This document shows positions 23,085 to 34,159 of a DNA stretch of 64,000 bases, piece by piece; position 1 is the stretch's first letter; every line of letters begins with the position of its first letter. The notes below the pieces were generated by a model. The model was not told where the DNA came from, made no database searches, and saw only the letters and a list, made by a program, of their open reading frames with translations. The position numbers and the translations under genes are program-made. The stretch lies in the NCBI GenBank assembly GCA_026874595.1, contig CM049320.1, positions 52,975,070 to 53,039,069 of the forward strand, in the 5' to 3' direction. The stretch comes from Sipunculus nudus (lineage: Eukaryota > Annelida > Sipuncula > Golfingiida > Sipunculidae).

Positions 23085-24770
23085 CTCTATCTTGCTTAGA
23101 ATCCAACGTAATAACAACTGCAGATAAAGACTTAATCAGTGTGAGTATTGCTATTAATGTATGGGTGCATGTGCACAGAGACCGGAAGCAAGCGTGATCT
23201 CCAGCTATCCGCTTGCACTGAATTTTCACTAATTACATCACAGCAGCCTCACGTTTGTTTCCATGGGTTTATAATGAAACGTTCTCTTACACCTACTCAG
23301 GTTTACCAACTCAAGCTCTTGTAAACGCTATCAGTGGAGATTTGATAAATAACCAACTGATAAGAGTTTAGGCTTGAGCTCTACAAGCATTATAAAACTA
23401 TCACGGTAGATTCCATCACCTGCAAGCGTTGGCAGTGGGTCCAAATGAATATTCATTTTTATAACGTGATGTAAAAGGATTTTTCTGACTGTTCCAAAGC
23501 AAGCGTATTTCTAGAAAGAAAGAGGACCTCGCAAACATTGTAAGATTACAGGCAACTTAACTCAAAGGAAAGAGAAAGGCTAAGTAAAAAAAATGCAAGT
23601 TGTTTTTCACGTAAATGTGTTTAAGGCTTATTCAAAAAATTCAAATTACATTTCTTTCTTTGAAAATAGGTAACAGTAACCATATTATTTGAACTGCGAG
23701 CAACGCACCAAGCATAACTTGTGCTTGTCACATGTTACCAGCTATGTTGAGCTGAAACAGCTTAAAAATCCTGATAGCATAACCGTTGCACAATATATGT
23801 AATATATACGCCATTCTTATTATGTCCAGAAGTCGAACTAAACTTTGCATGCTCGAACTTAAATCATCTCAACATTTTTATGACAAAAGGCGTGTTACTG
23901 TGCACGCTTCACTAGAGCAGATTTGTTCCCCTTTATCGTTTCTTTAACATCGAACTTATTTTCATGTCCGGTTGTGTCTGTATTTTGATTTATGCGCTCT
24001 TAGCCCCATTCTACATAGACGGTATATAGTTATTTTGCATTTTCTGGGCTGCACCTGAACAATTGCTTTTAAGTTGTAAACGACCCAACACTCCGTTAAC
24101 TTTGGGTTACTTTCCCTGAACTTTCCCTGCTATCAGTTATGTGTTCCTTGGTGATAATGCGTGCGGATTTAAAATTTGGGGAAAATCCCGAAGGTTTATA
24201 GCTTTACCCAAAGGTATTTTATTACCTGTATTATAGACAGAATGCAACCATAGCCAATTCTAGCAGCATATTTTTACAGCAAGCCCTAAAGTATATTACC
24301 GTAAAAAATCCTGTAAAGTGTGACAAGTCACCCCTCTACAGATGCAAGCACATTGTGCAATACATCATTACAGGGTATCCAAGAGGCAGTCTTGACAGCC
24401 AAAACTCTCTGCAAATGCCCATATTTTTATCAAAATAATACGTTCCCTTCCCTTCATCTACAAACGTACTCTCACAGCTTGCAATGTTTCACTCATTCTG
24501 ACATTTCTTTGGGTTTTCACAATCAATATTCGACAGAACAACAGTATCTAACGTCATGGCCTTACAGTATATCATTAGAGCACAAGGGTTAGGGGACTGT
24601 TTTAACAACAAATTTGGGGTGATTCCGTTGCATCATATTAACACTGTTCATCTTTCTTTCGTAATTTCGAGGTGGTCGCTTTGTATCCGTCAAACGAAAG
24701 GGTATCCACTTACTATTATAGACATTGTTCTTCTGATGTACATTTTTTTAAACCGCTCTTATAGCTTTTA
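22990..24770. repeat. Segmental duplication, block x, copy C (partner 6070-8900)
   Basis: Same order and orientation as copy A block x. Similarity stops near 24660-24770, just before the 27-bp inverted repeat at 24780. Confidence 0.75.
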
Positions 24771-24779
24771 AAGAATTCT

Positions 24780-25221
24780 GGGTGTAAAAAAAGAGCATCT
24801 GTATAATTTATTATACTTATTACTGTCATAATATTATTTATCTTTGGTTCGTTGGTTGGTATATCTGCTACAAACTGTGCCTTTTAATACTACTAGGTTT
24901 GATGCCATTTTGTGTCTTGGGAAGGAAAAACAATGAACAACCTATTTTTTGAGGTTATCTGGATCACCATTATATATTTTTAGAATCAAAGAAATATTTG
25001 CCATATCGACACGAGGCGAATTTTCCCATTCATTGTTATTAAGGGCGGGGTAGTAACTATTCAACTAATGACTGGATTAAACGCTGTTACTGAAGAGTGA
25101 CACGGTTTACCTAGTGTAAATTAAGCCTTAATTACTGGATGCTGGTTCTGTATCCAAAAAGTCGACAAAACACATACTTTTATTTTTTCTTGCTTTATAC
25201 AGATGCTCTTTTTTTACACCC
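24780..25221. repeat. 442-bp segment bounded by a perfect 27-bp inverted repeat
   Basis: Arms at 24780-24806 and 25195-25221 are exact reverse complements; each begins GGGTGTAAAAAAAGAGC and continues for 27 bases in all. The spacer is 388 bp with no gene. No matching target-site duplication is visible outside the arms. It may be a fold-back element or the edge of a rearrangement. Confidence 0.85.
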
Positions 25222-25257
25222 TTTCCGATTTCGGCAAGCTGTTTGGTCAGTCGCGGA

Positions 25258-25292
25258 TGTCTGTTTGTCTGTTTGTTTGTTTGTCTGTCTGT
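25258..25292. repeat. (TGTT/TGTC)n simple repeat
   Basis: Short tract of GTTT/GTCT repeats that opens the tandem array; similar phrases (TATGTCTGTCTGTTTGT) recur in the later units. Confidence 0.85.
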
Positions 25293-25653
25293 TCCCTCCC
25301 TACAGGTCACAATTTTGCAGCAATCGCTTTTAAATTTACAAAGTTGATGGAAAATTTAATTTCCGGTAACCATGGTAACGCATTTTTGGGGAAAGTTACT
25401 GATATTTTTCTTACTTTGTCAGTTTTAAAACTACAGAGTTCTAGTTTTTTTGCATCAGGTAGCACTCAACTAGTTCTACAAGATTGTATTACAAGTCTTG
25501 CAATATCTCGTACATTAATCTTGTCAAACGAGATATTTCGAGAATTCAGTCATCATTCCCTGGAGGCCACAGTTTTGCAGCATTCTTTTTGAAACTGACA
25601 TATCGTTAGTCCTGTACTATTATCTTGAAATGATTTTTCTTTTTTGAATGCTG

Positions 25654-25669
25654 CCGCTAGGGGGCGCTG
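25654..25669 (+). promoter_or_regulatory. CTCF-like motif 1
   Basis: CCGCTAGGGGGCGCTG agrees closely with the animal CTCF core (CCACnAGGGGGCGC). Binding is inferred from the motif only. Confidence 0.45.
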
Positions 25670-25982
25670 GATACAAACCTCCCCAACATATCATGTTTTG
25701 GCCATATCTCCAAAATTATAAGCCTCAGTCACAAAAACTATAGCTTATTTTCTTCCTCTGAGTCTTTCCATAAACTCGTTAAGTAATTTGATCTCAATCT
25801 TGTGTCCCTTTGTCAGTATGTCTGTCTGTTTGTCAGTTGTCCTAAAATTTGCCTGCTTGCTGTTTCTTGCGTCTCACATATAACATTCTACAGGCCACAG
25901 TTTTGAAAGAATCATTTTGAAACTATTACATCTTATGTCTTACAGTAATATCTCGAAACAGGTTTTCATTTTCTGGATAGGG

Positions 25983-25998
25983 CCACTAGGGGGCGCTG
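25983..25998 (+). promoter_or_regulatory. CTCF-like motif 2
   Basis: CCACTAGGGGGCGCTG is the best match of the three to the CTCF core, in the same orientation as the others. Confidence 0.5.
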
Positions 25999-26313
25999 CA
26001 CTAGACCTACCCAACCTATATTTTTTTCCACATATCTCCAGAACTATAAACCTTAATTACATAAAATATAAATTATTTTCTCCCTCTGAGTCTTCTCGAT
26101 AACCTGGTTGTCATTTGGACTCAATATTGAGTCACTTTGTCAGTATGTCTGTCTGTTTGTTTGTTATCCTAAAATTGCCCTGCTTGCTGATTTTGGGTCT
26201 CACATATACCATTGTACAGACCACAGTTTTGCAGGAATTCTTTTGAAACTAGTACAGCTGATGTCATACACTAATATCTCGAAAGTGTTTTTTTTTTCAT
26301 TTTCGGGATATGG

Positions 26314-26328
26314 TTGCTAGGGGCGCTG
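26314..26328 (+). promoter_or_regulatory. CTCF-like motif 3 (one G shorter)
   Basis: TTGCTAGGGGCGCTG lacks one G of the run, so it is a weaker match than the first two. Confidence 0.3.
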
Positions 26329-26823
26329 CAGTCGAACCACTGCAATCATATCAGTGCTTGGCCTTTCCTCCAAAAACGTGAACTTTATCTGCACAAACTA
26401 TAACTCATTTCGTTTCGATATATCTTCTCCATATTTTTATCTAATCATATGTTATATAAATTGTGTCAGTGTGTCAGGATGTCTTCCCGTTTGTCAGTTG
26501 TTGTCAGCTTTGTATGCTTTCATGTTATTTTGTGTGATATATGTCATTTTACAGGCCCTAATTCCTGAACATTCACTCTGAGGGTCACTCAATTGATGGA
26601 AACCGTATCATCTGTCCGTCTGTATGTCATTTCAACTTCCGACAAGCGCTCGACCTCTGGTCATCTAGTTTTTCTTTCTACCATGTAAACATCACATAAC
26701 GTCCCCTCGATTGCCGATGAGATATGATATTCTGATGTGATACCATAATGCTCTAGGTCCATAAATTTAATCGTTGAAACTGAGCAAACACTCGGCTATT
26801 ACCCAGCAAACCCAACAAGAGAA

Positions 26824-26945
26824 AAACAAAATCTGGTTGGCTTAGCGTGTAAACGAAGATGGCTGCGCCCATGCGAAGCTCGTGAAACAAAATCTGATTG
26901 GCTCAGCGTGTAAACAAAGCTGGCTGCGCCTATGCAGAGCTCGTT
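26824..26945. repeat. 61-bp tandem duplication with CCAAT- and YY1-like motifs
   Basis: Two units start at 26824 and 26885 (AAACAAAATCTG(G/A)TTGGCT). Each has ATTGGC/TTGGC (inverted CCAAT box) and, 20 bases on, AA(G/C)(A/C)TGGCTGCGCC, near the YY1 site AAGATGGCGGC. This is the arrangement of a CCAAT/YY1 promoter, but no gene or transcript can be tied to it. A short inverted GCAAACCCA/TGGGTTTGC pair lies on either side (about 26815 and 27043). Confidence 0.6.
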
Positions 26946-27049
26946 GTGAGGCACTGCTAGCTTCAGCTTGTCACACAAACGTCAAATTTTGATTAACTGA
27001 AAACGTTAAATTAACTGAACCCAATGGCAGTACGAGCTACTGGGTTTGC

Positions 27050-27640
27050 ACCAATACAGAACTTGCTGACGTGCACGCCATTTCTAACTGTACTGTTTCA
27101 CATTCATCTGCTTGTCGAACTGTCTTTTTTTTCAGAAGTAGGACATAAAGTGACGTTATGCTGCTTGTAAAATAATAAATATTATATTCCCGTTTGAATT
27201 ACGTATATTCATGCATCAGTTATTAATAAGGAGGCTGGTTATACTTGGAAAGTTCGTCTCTGTGTCCGTCATGATGGCTTAACAGCTTTGCCCTGTGAAT
27301 CAGTGCCTTAGGGTAGAAAGGAGGTACCTTAAATACAATTAATTTTTTAACAACATTTTTTCTTCATTATTGAGCAAATATAACACGACCATATAAGCCT
27401 CTGATGTGAATATTTTGATAAGACCCTGTAAATGGGTGTCCTTTTTCTGACTTGAACCATGACTCACAGGCCCCTATAAGTTATTTGAGAAGGCTTGAGT
27501 GTCTTGAAATCATTGCAATTGCACTGTGAGAAAGGAAATATGTAAACACTGATGAATAATTAAATGACCTCAGGTTATTATGGAGAGTGTTATAACGATT
27601 ATAGTGAAAGATAACGATTGCATCCTTTGTATTCCAACGG
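27050..27640. other. No gene or repeat recognised
   Basis: AT-rich spacer between the CCAAT/YY1-like repeat and the 199-bp MITE. I see no coding motif in either strand. Confidence 0.5.
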
Positions 27641-27647
27641 GGGGTTA

Positions 27648-27846
27648 CAGAAGCGGATCCAGAGGGGGGGGTCCAGGGGGTCCGGACCCCCCCCTTTTTC
27701 ATCAGAAACAACGTTTTTAAGGGCTTCAGACAAAATTTTGCGGCTTGGACCCCCCCTTTTCCAAACCTGAGGACCTTTTTTTTAGGGTTTTCTTTAGTAC
27801 TCCTGGGTTGGACCCCCCCTTTTCCTAAATCCTGGATCCGCCCCTG
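27648..27846. mobile_element. 199-bp MITE with GGTTA target-site duplication
   Basis: Terminal inverted repeats CAGAAGCGGATCCAG and CAGGGGCGGATCCAG (13 of 15 match) bound the element. The 5-bp GGTTA is duplicated exactly at 27643-27647 and 27847-27851. The interior consists of repeated GGACCCCCCCTTTT-type phrases in both orientations. It is non-autonomous; the superfamily is not clear (5-bp duplication). Confidence 0.85.
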
Positions 27847-27851
27847 GGTTA

Positions 27852-29434
27852 TTGGATATTATAGTGGCTAAACCTGAGGTACAACCGCGGTTTCGTGCAG
27901 CGGTTACAGTGGAGGGAATAGATGAGCATGGCGTAACCGCTGCTTATGGAGCGTAGAATTATTTAATTTAAGGATGCGATAAGTCGGGCATTAAGGGGGA
28001 TATTAGTGTAAAGTTAAACCCCATCAAGAATGACTAAAATAGAATGTTCTGGAATCACGTCAGTTTGGTGGGCTAGTTTAAGAAAACTTTGGTGTCTTGA
28101 ATGTAACCTTTGGAATTTTGGTTTTAAACATGGTTCTACAAAGCCTGATTTTCAGTGGTATGCCTAATTCTTAGATGATACGATGACCAGGTATGACACA
28201 TACTGCTATCTAAATATATATCTATGGTGCTAAATACACCATTCAAGGACATTTTTATTACACCAGTAAAGTTGTAGTATATGCTATATTATGTAAACTG
28301 TGTCCAGAAACTATTTACATACTCGAAACAAGCCCAGCTAAGTCTGAGAGTTAATGGGCATAGACACAAAACTACCTGACGCGCACATTTTTCAACAAAA
28401 ACACACGCAAGACTGCATGCATATATCTGCTCTGAAAGGTCATTTAACACCAAACAACACAGACAATTTGGGACCTATAATTAATTAATGAATTTGACAG
28501 TATAGGAAAAGGACTAAAGCATTTTGCCGTTTATATGACGCTATAGTATTAATAGCACAAAAACTATCCCACCATAGCGATAATGACGTGACGTCATTCC
28601 TCCCAGATACGTGTACCAAAGAGTTCGCTGTGCCACATATACCGCCGTGTTGTGGGACTACCTCTAAAGCTTACTAACAGTAATATCCAGTGAGCTACAT
28701 GGACCATAAACTTGTGCGTGAGCATACTATTGATAAATGACCAATTCTTTAAAGAGTTAGTTGAAACTAAGGCGTCCTCATGTCTATATATGTTTTCGTT
28801 ATCACTCATACGGTATAATTTGTGACAAAGTGTAGAATCTGATCCATGATTCACCTTATCCGTAATACAAAAGAAAACCAACTAGTATTCCAAATTAACA
28901 TTACGTGATATATGTCGAACACAAGTGCCATTGATAAACAGCCAATGCCAATGTTCAAATGTCCGCGTTCTCCTTATTAACCTAGTCAAAATAGGGGCGA
29001 TGATGTCAGCGCATGTCAGCATGATGCAAGTAAACCATAAACAGAGCAAAAAAAAAAAAAAAAAAAAAAAAGAAAAGAAAACCCATTATTTTCCAGAGTC
29101 GGGTTTTGCAGGTATGTTCGCTTGCTTGAAGATCTATTCTTGAAGATCATCCAAATCGATTTGAGCATACATTATAATGATCCATTTGCGGAAACCACAT
29201 TATGAAATTAACCGTGTTTCATTAACGTTGAAGTCTATACTTTTCATACGTCAATATTGCTATTTATTAACAAGGCCTACAAGCTGAATGCAAACCTGTG
29301 CAATTGGATATAACTCGTTTATAATCCTTCCCTGATGACATCCTTGACAATTAGTTGGAAAATACTCTATTTTCAAGTTTATATGTTACATGTTCATGTG
29401 CAAGAGAGTAGTAAAAATATTGATCCTATGCAGA
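27852..29434. other. Spacer without recognised gene; CRE-like site and poly-A tract
   Basis: A perfect TGACGTCA octamer (CRE) is at 28589-28596, preceded by another TGACG. A 24-base poly-A tract lies at 29048-29071. Frames at 28594-28881 (minus) and 29335-29541 (plus) show no known motif. Confidence 0.5.
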
Positions 29435-29970
29435 TATGTCAAACCACTATTGAGTTATTAGCACATAATGCATGCAAGGCAGAATCAATTGTAGGTGGCG
29501 CCACCAGTCGTGTATATGCCAAAACTATCCAATATGTATAGACACGCCAAAGTTCAGGCTGATATGTCAAATCACTCCTAAGAAATAAGCAGAGATTTAC
29601 ACTGTGCAAAATTTATTGAAGGTGTCGACATACGTAGTGTACACAACGAAGCAATCCAAATTGAATAGCCATGCGCAATACCAGGGTGATAAATCAAATC
29701 ACTGCTAAGAAATAAGCAGGCACATACACGGTTTTAAAAATCATCGTAGGTGGCGTCACCAGTTGTGTGCACGAGGAAGCAATCGAAGATGTCCCGAACT
29801 GCTAAATTAGGCTGATACATCGAGCTACTCTTTCGTTTATATGCATAGACGCATTCACGCTCCTCCCCCCCCCCCCCCCCCCAATGTAAATGGCGCTACC
29901 AGCTTTGTGTACGAGAAAGCTTTTAAACATGCATAGGCATGCAAACATTGTAAATACATCCCCATGCTGA
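29435..29970. repeat. Degenerate tandem repeat, about 126-128 bp, four monomers
   Basis: Monomer starts (TATGTC / TAAATC / TACATC) are at 29435, 29563, 29690 and 29816. Each holds an AAATCACT-like block, a TAAGCAG-like block, a GTAGGTGGCG(C/T)CACCAG block and a GTGTACACGA(A/G)GAAGC block. Monomer 1 has the perfect palindrome GGTGGCGCCACC (29494-29505). Monomer 4 is expanded by an 18-base C run (29865-29882). Confidence 0.85.
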
Positions 29971-30072
29971 ACTAAACATGAAGATGCGATATATACAACA
30001 GCTCGACGGCAGCTGCTACATAACAGCAGAAATTCTTCTTTTAGTCCTGTCAATTATCTGTTCAAGGAGGTC

Positions 30073-30094
30073 GGGGGGGGGGGGGGGGGGGGGG
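30073..30094. repeat. Poly-G tract (22 G)
   Basis: The longest G homopolymer in the window, lying just outside the tandem repeat. Confidence 0.9.
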
Positions 30095-32961
30095 CTAGCT
30101 TAGCTTACCAAAGCAGTTGCCTCTTAGTCAAGCGTAGATAAAGTGCCAGGTTTGGCTACTCCACTGACTCATCTGTTGGCCTGTTGCCAAAACTGAAGGA
30201 GTTGGCCTGTTGCCAAATCTGATTATACATAAACCGGACGCTTTGGCTACAATGCTTTTTCAAGCTGAAATATTAATACTTTTTTTTCAAAATGTTTAGA
30301 ATAACAACATATGACTATTAAAGCAACATCAGAACATAGATATATCTTATCCACGTATTTATCTTACATATACGTTGGAATTGGACAATAGTTCTTTATA
30401 TAACCTGCATGTACAGCTCTGCTTATATATTGTCGCGCGCGGCCCGCCGGCTCACGTGTGTCAGGACGTTGGGGTCTGACGATGCAAAGGGTCGCCGGCG
30501 GCGCAAACAGGGGGAGAGGACCTCTTACTACCAATCTACTTTACTACAACGCTAAATATAGACTCGGAATATACTATAATCCATCCGTGTCCCATTATTA
30601 CGGTGGCTCGTATAGGACACCCAGAAATTTGTTTTTATCTAGTTTCCACGCGATAATTATCTCGTACCCACGCTTTAATATCGCGTGACAATGCGATAGT
30701 ATGAATGCCGGCTAAAGCACTTATTTGGACAATGATGTCTGTGGTCTGTTGTATGTCAGGTCTGTTGATACAGCCTAAATTGTTTTTATGTATTTCGTCG
30801 TATGTACGTTTGCGCCGAATGCTTTGTGGTAAATTTTCAGCAGTTTTCATTGCGTTGGTTTAACATTTCATTGCGTTGGTTCAACTAGCCCATTTTTATT
30901 TGTTCATTGGAAACTGTATTGAGTTTGTTTTAGGGTAAAGGTGATATAAACCCTTGTGTGCCAAAAAAATGAATTAAACTAAAAAACGTGTTTGTATACC
31001 TAAAAGGGAAAACAGCATGCTGGTTTGTGTTATGTCTCAGGGGGTGGGGGGGGGGAGACATTCCCCCTAACTTTTAAGGAGACCTTTTTACGAGAAATTT
31101 GCTCATTCTTCCCCCTCACTTATTTCTTTCCACAATAATACTTCAGTAATGTATATTATATTATGGAAATTTATAATGATACATATTTGACCCGAACTAA
31201 CCCCCCTTTTCCCACGCACACATTCTCTGAACAAACATGGCCCATGAGTGTTGTATGAGTCCCGGCGGACCTTGGAGCCAGCCGGTGACCAGTAAATCGG
31301 CTGGCTAGAAGAAGAAATGGCCAGCTCAGTTCTCAGAACAATGATGATGGCTGATTGGACAACGTCGTAGCTAGTTAGCCGGCGGCTTGACAATAAGGCA
31401 AACATTTAATGGACAAAATGTTGTCTTAGTTTAATGCAACTATATTTTTATGCACAACAATAAAAATGATAACGAAATTAACGAATATTCTGACTTCTAC
31501 AGAAAAAAATGTCCCTTTGGAGAAATTAAATTTATTCAATATCGGGCCAGGCGTGTACAAGGATAGAGCGTCGGTGTTGGATAGGGGTTTCCCCCATAAT
31601 GTTTTTAGATCTGAAAAATAGCATGTTTGGTGAAACTGAGCGCTTATTTGATCAGATGAAAATTGTTATGGTTTTCCTCATATATTTTGACAGACATTGG
31701 GTACACATGAGTTATTTGATCTTAATTGATGTAACTTAACATGGCTAAAAGCATCTTGGAAAATGAAATGTTTCAATTCAGCTAGTGAGATATATAGATA
31801 TTAAAGTTTGTATGTTTGTGTGTGTCAAGATGTATATGCTTCATCCGCGAGTGTCTCTAAATAAATCACAAGTTTGTAACAATCATTCAATTGAGGAGGG
31901 AGAGAGGTGACATAATCGTATAAATCACCCTCAGCCAGAGAGTTTTTATATTGATCATGGACATTTTATAACTTTAAATGACATGTAGTGAATTCCTCCT
32001 AGCTATGATGTGAACAGACCAACCCATTGCCACAACCACGAAATCCCTGATTCCGTTTGGTCCAGACTGAGATTGACATTGTTTTTTTTCCTGCGCTGAA
32101 CTTTCTTGGTCGCAATTGTATAAGCAAATTGCCACGTGTCTTAATTGAATTAGGAATTCTGTCTATAAAATTTTCGCAGGTGTCAGCCTAAATCACCCCG
32201 TGACCGCTGTGACCCTTGATACTCACTTGGCAACATGTTTTCCATTGACTGAAGCAGCCGATGTCTGCTACTGTTTGACACTGATTTTGCTCGAGTTTTA
32301 ACTTTAGTTGCAAACTAATCAGACCCGCTGAAATTTAGTCTCCGCTGAAGGATTTTATGACATATATCCCTAGGTGTTTAAGCGATTGAAATTTGTATCA
32401 TGAATTATAATATTACGTAGTTATGAGCGGTGGCAGGCAGCTGACCTCGTGTCAGGTTATACGTACATTGAAATGACTTAAATTGGCTGGAAACAGTTAT
32501 AACAAAAATACATGCATATTTTTCCATACATATATTTAACAGCAGCTGTCCAAAGTAGTTTTCTTCCTTTAATCCTGAATGTTAACCGAGCCGTATATTA
32601 TTTTTTAAATATTGCACATTGACCTAAATACACTAATTGACCAAGCATGAATATCTGACTGAATAAACAAAGGAATGATTATGATTCTGGCACTTTTTCT
32701 CTTCAGTTCTGAGCAACCGGGATTAGAGAAACGCCATATGCCGCTTTACCGGTCTGAAAAAGGTGGTTGTGGGAACCTTGTTAACTGTCATACATAATGT
32801 CTTACAACTTCCACAACATTAATCATGCATTGCCATTGCGAAGCCATGCAGCTCAGTGAAATCTGCTGGAGAAGGCTTTGACTTAACGTGTTACTGTAAT
32901 AACTATTTCCAGGCTGAAGTATGAAAGCGAGTGTCCTTTTTATCATTGGCTTATATTAGTA

Positions 32962-33082
32962 TTGCCGGCGGCTAGCTGAGCCGGTGTTTAATCATCGGCG
33001 GCGGCTGGCGGCTAAAGAAATTAATCGGCGGCGGCTTGTTTTTAAAATAAACGGCGGCGGCTGACGCAGTTCGGCGGCGGCT
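32962..33082. repeat. CGGCGGCGGCT-type GC-rich repeats
   Basis: Five CGGCGG(C/T)GGCT-like units separated by 14-20 AT-rich bases, within the right half of the 2.8-kb candidate element. Confidence 0.75.
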
Positions 33083-33240
33083 CCAAGGTCTGAGTCCCGG
33101 TTGCTTCATTTCAGGTCTCAACATATTAAGCCCAAATTCCAAATTCATGCAAATAATTGACCATAGTCTTCATCCAGTGTTGAGAAACATGCCTTAAGAC
33201 TTTAAGATGTAGATCTTACTGTATTGTCTGTCTACATTTA

Positions 33241-33392
33241 TCTCTTTCCAACGCGATAAATATCGCATGGCCACGCGATAGCATCGCCTGAGAACGAGAT
33301 AATTACCGCGTGGCCACGAGATACTAACGCGTGGGAACGAGATAATTATCGGGTGGCCCCGAGATACTATCGCGTGGGAACGAGATAAAAAT
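33241..33392. repeat. ~23-bp alternating repeat (ACGAGATA.TATCGCGTGG)
   Basis: About six units of ACGAGATA(A/C)T(A/T)(A/T)CGCGTGG(G/C)(A/C), alternating between GGGA and GGCC spacers, form the subterminal region of the right inverted repeat. Two to three degenerate units lie at the left end (30643-30710). Confidence 0.8.
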
Positions 33393-33750
33393 AATTTTCT
33401 GTGTGTCCTGTACGTGCCACCGTACATTATGATATTGAAATTGAAAAATAATTACAATAGAAAAGGAGAAAGGAAGGGGGTATGGTGGGGTGGATAACCG
33501 GAAGGGAAAATGTTATTTTTAGATCAGTCATACATACATACTTTCAAAACTTTCACTTGATCACTAGAGAGACATAACAATTTTACCATATTTAATTCTA
33601 TATCAATTAAATTTACAAGGCGCAATTGAAATATTTAGCAATTATATTATAAAAATTTAAAAAACTTTAGAAGTATCCCAAAAATAGTGTACAGGAATAC
33701 AAGCAAAATGCAGTTCCACTCATTGGTTTAGGGGTTGGATCGGGTTTTAG

Positions 33751-34159
33751 GATTCCACCTTTGTATTAATCACGTCATGGTTCCACCTTTCACTATGAAG
33801 GTGGAAATCCACAGACAACTGACGTCAATCGAAAATGTAAACAAACCTGTCACTGTAACACCCACCCCGGCTATTATAATCTTAATACGTTTCGCTGATC
33901 GACCAGCGCGATTCCGCCCATTCCAACATAGGGAGGAATAGTGATTCCACCGAGAAGGTGGAAACCAGTATTCCTACCATCTAGTAGGAATTGGAATCCT
34001 ATCAGATTCCACCCAAATTTTGACATAACAATTCCACTATTGATTCCACCTTGTTGTAGGATCCACGGGCCAGCAAGGAGACTAATGGAAAAGTTTAGTT
34101 AATGTTTCATCCAGGTATAATTCCAACAATCAGGGTGAATCGGATCCCGGGATTCCACC
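33751..34159. repeat. Cluster of GATTCCACC motifs
   Basis: Exact GATTCCACC at 33751, 33943, 34005, 34042 and 34151; near-matches at 33779 and 33910; inverted GGTGGAA at 33800 and 33958. The spacing is irregular. No gene is next to it. It could be a set of protein-binding sites or part of an unrecognised repeat. Confidence 0.7.

Larger units (their letters stand above)
25300..26640. repeat. Tandem array, period about 330 bp, four to five units
   Basis: Shared phrases recur at a steady spacing: ACAG(T/C)TTTGCAGCA near 25303, 25566, 25891, 26221 and 26551; the CTAGGGGGCGCTG phrase at 25657, 25986 and 26317 (spacing 329 and 331 bp); and TGTCAGTATGTCTGTCTG at 25812 and 26138. Units are moderately diverged. 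A related single unit occurs in each copy of the 4.5-kb duplication (about 37065-37210 and 41570-41715), so this is a dispersed repeat family. Confidence 0.85.
30601..33422. mobile_element. Candidate 2.8-kb DNA transposon with ~65-bp terminal inverted repeats and TA flanks
   Basis: The left end begins CGGTGGCTCGTATAGGACAC; the reverse complement of the right end begins CGGTGGCACGTACAGGACAC. The two remain alignable for about 65 bases through the CCACGCGATA(A/G)TATCTCG-type phrase. Both ends abut TA. Inside, GC-rich subterminal phrases (GGCTCCAAGGTC) occur inverted near 31280 and 33090, as expected for one fold-back element. No transposase is readable in the interior. Alternatively, two related MITEs of opposite orientation happen to face each other. 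Confidence 0.6.

Noticed and set aside
29435-29970. Regular repeats that might suggest a CRISPR array
   Set aside because: Monomers of about 127 bp diverge along their whole length with no short identical repeat plus unique spacer pattern, and the DNA is eukaryotic.
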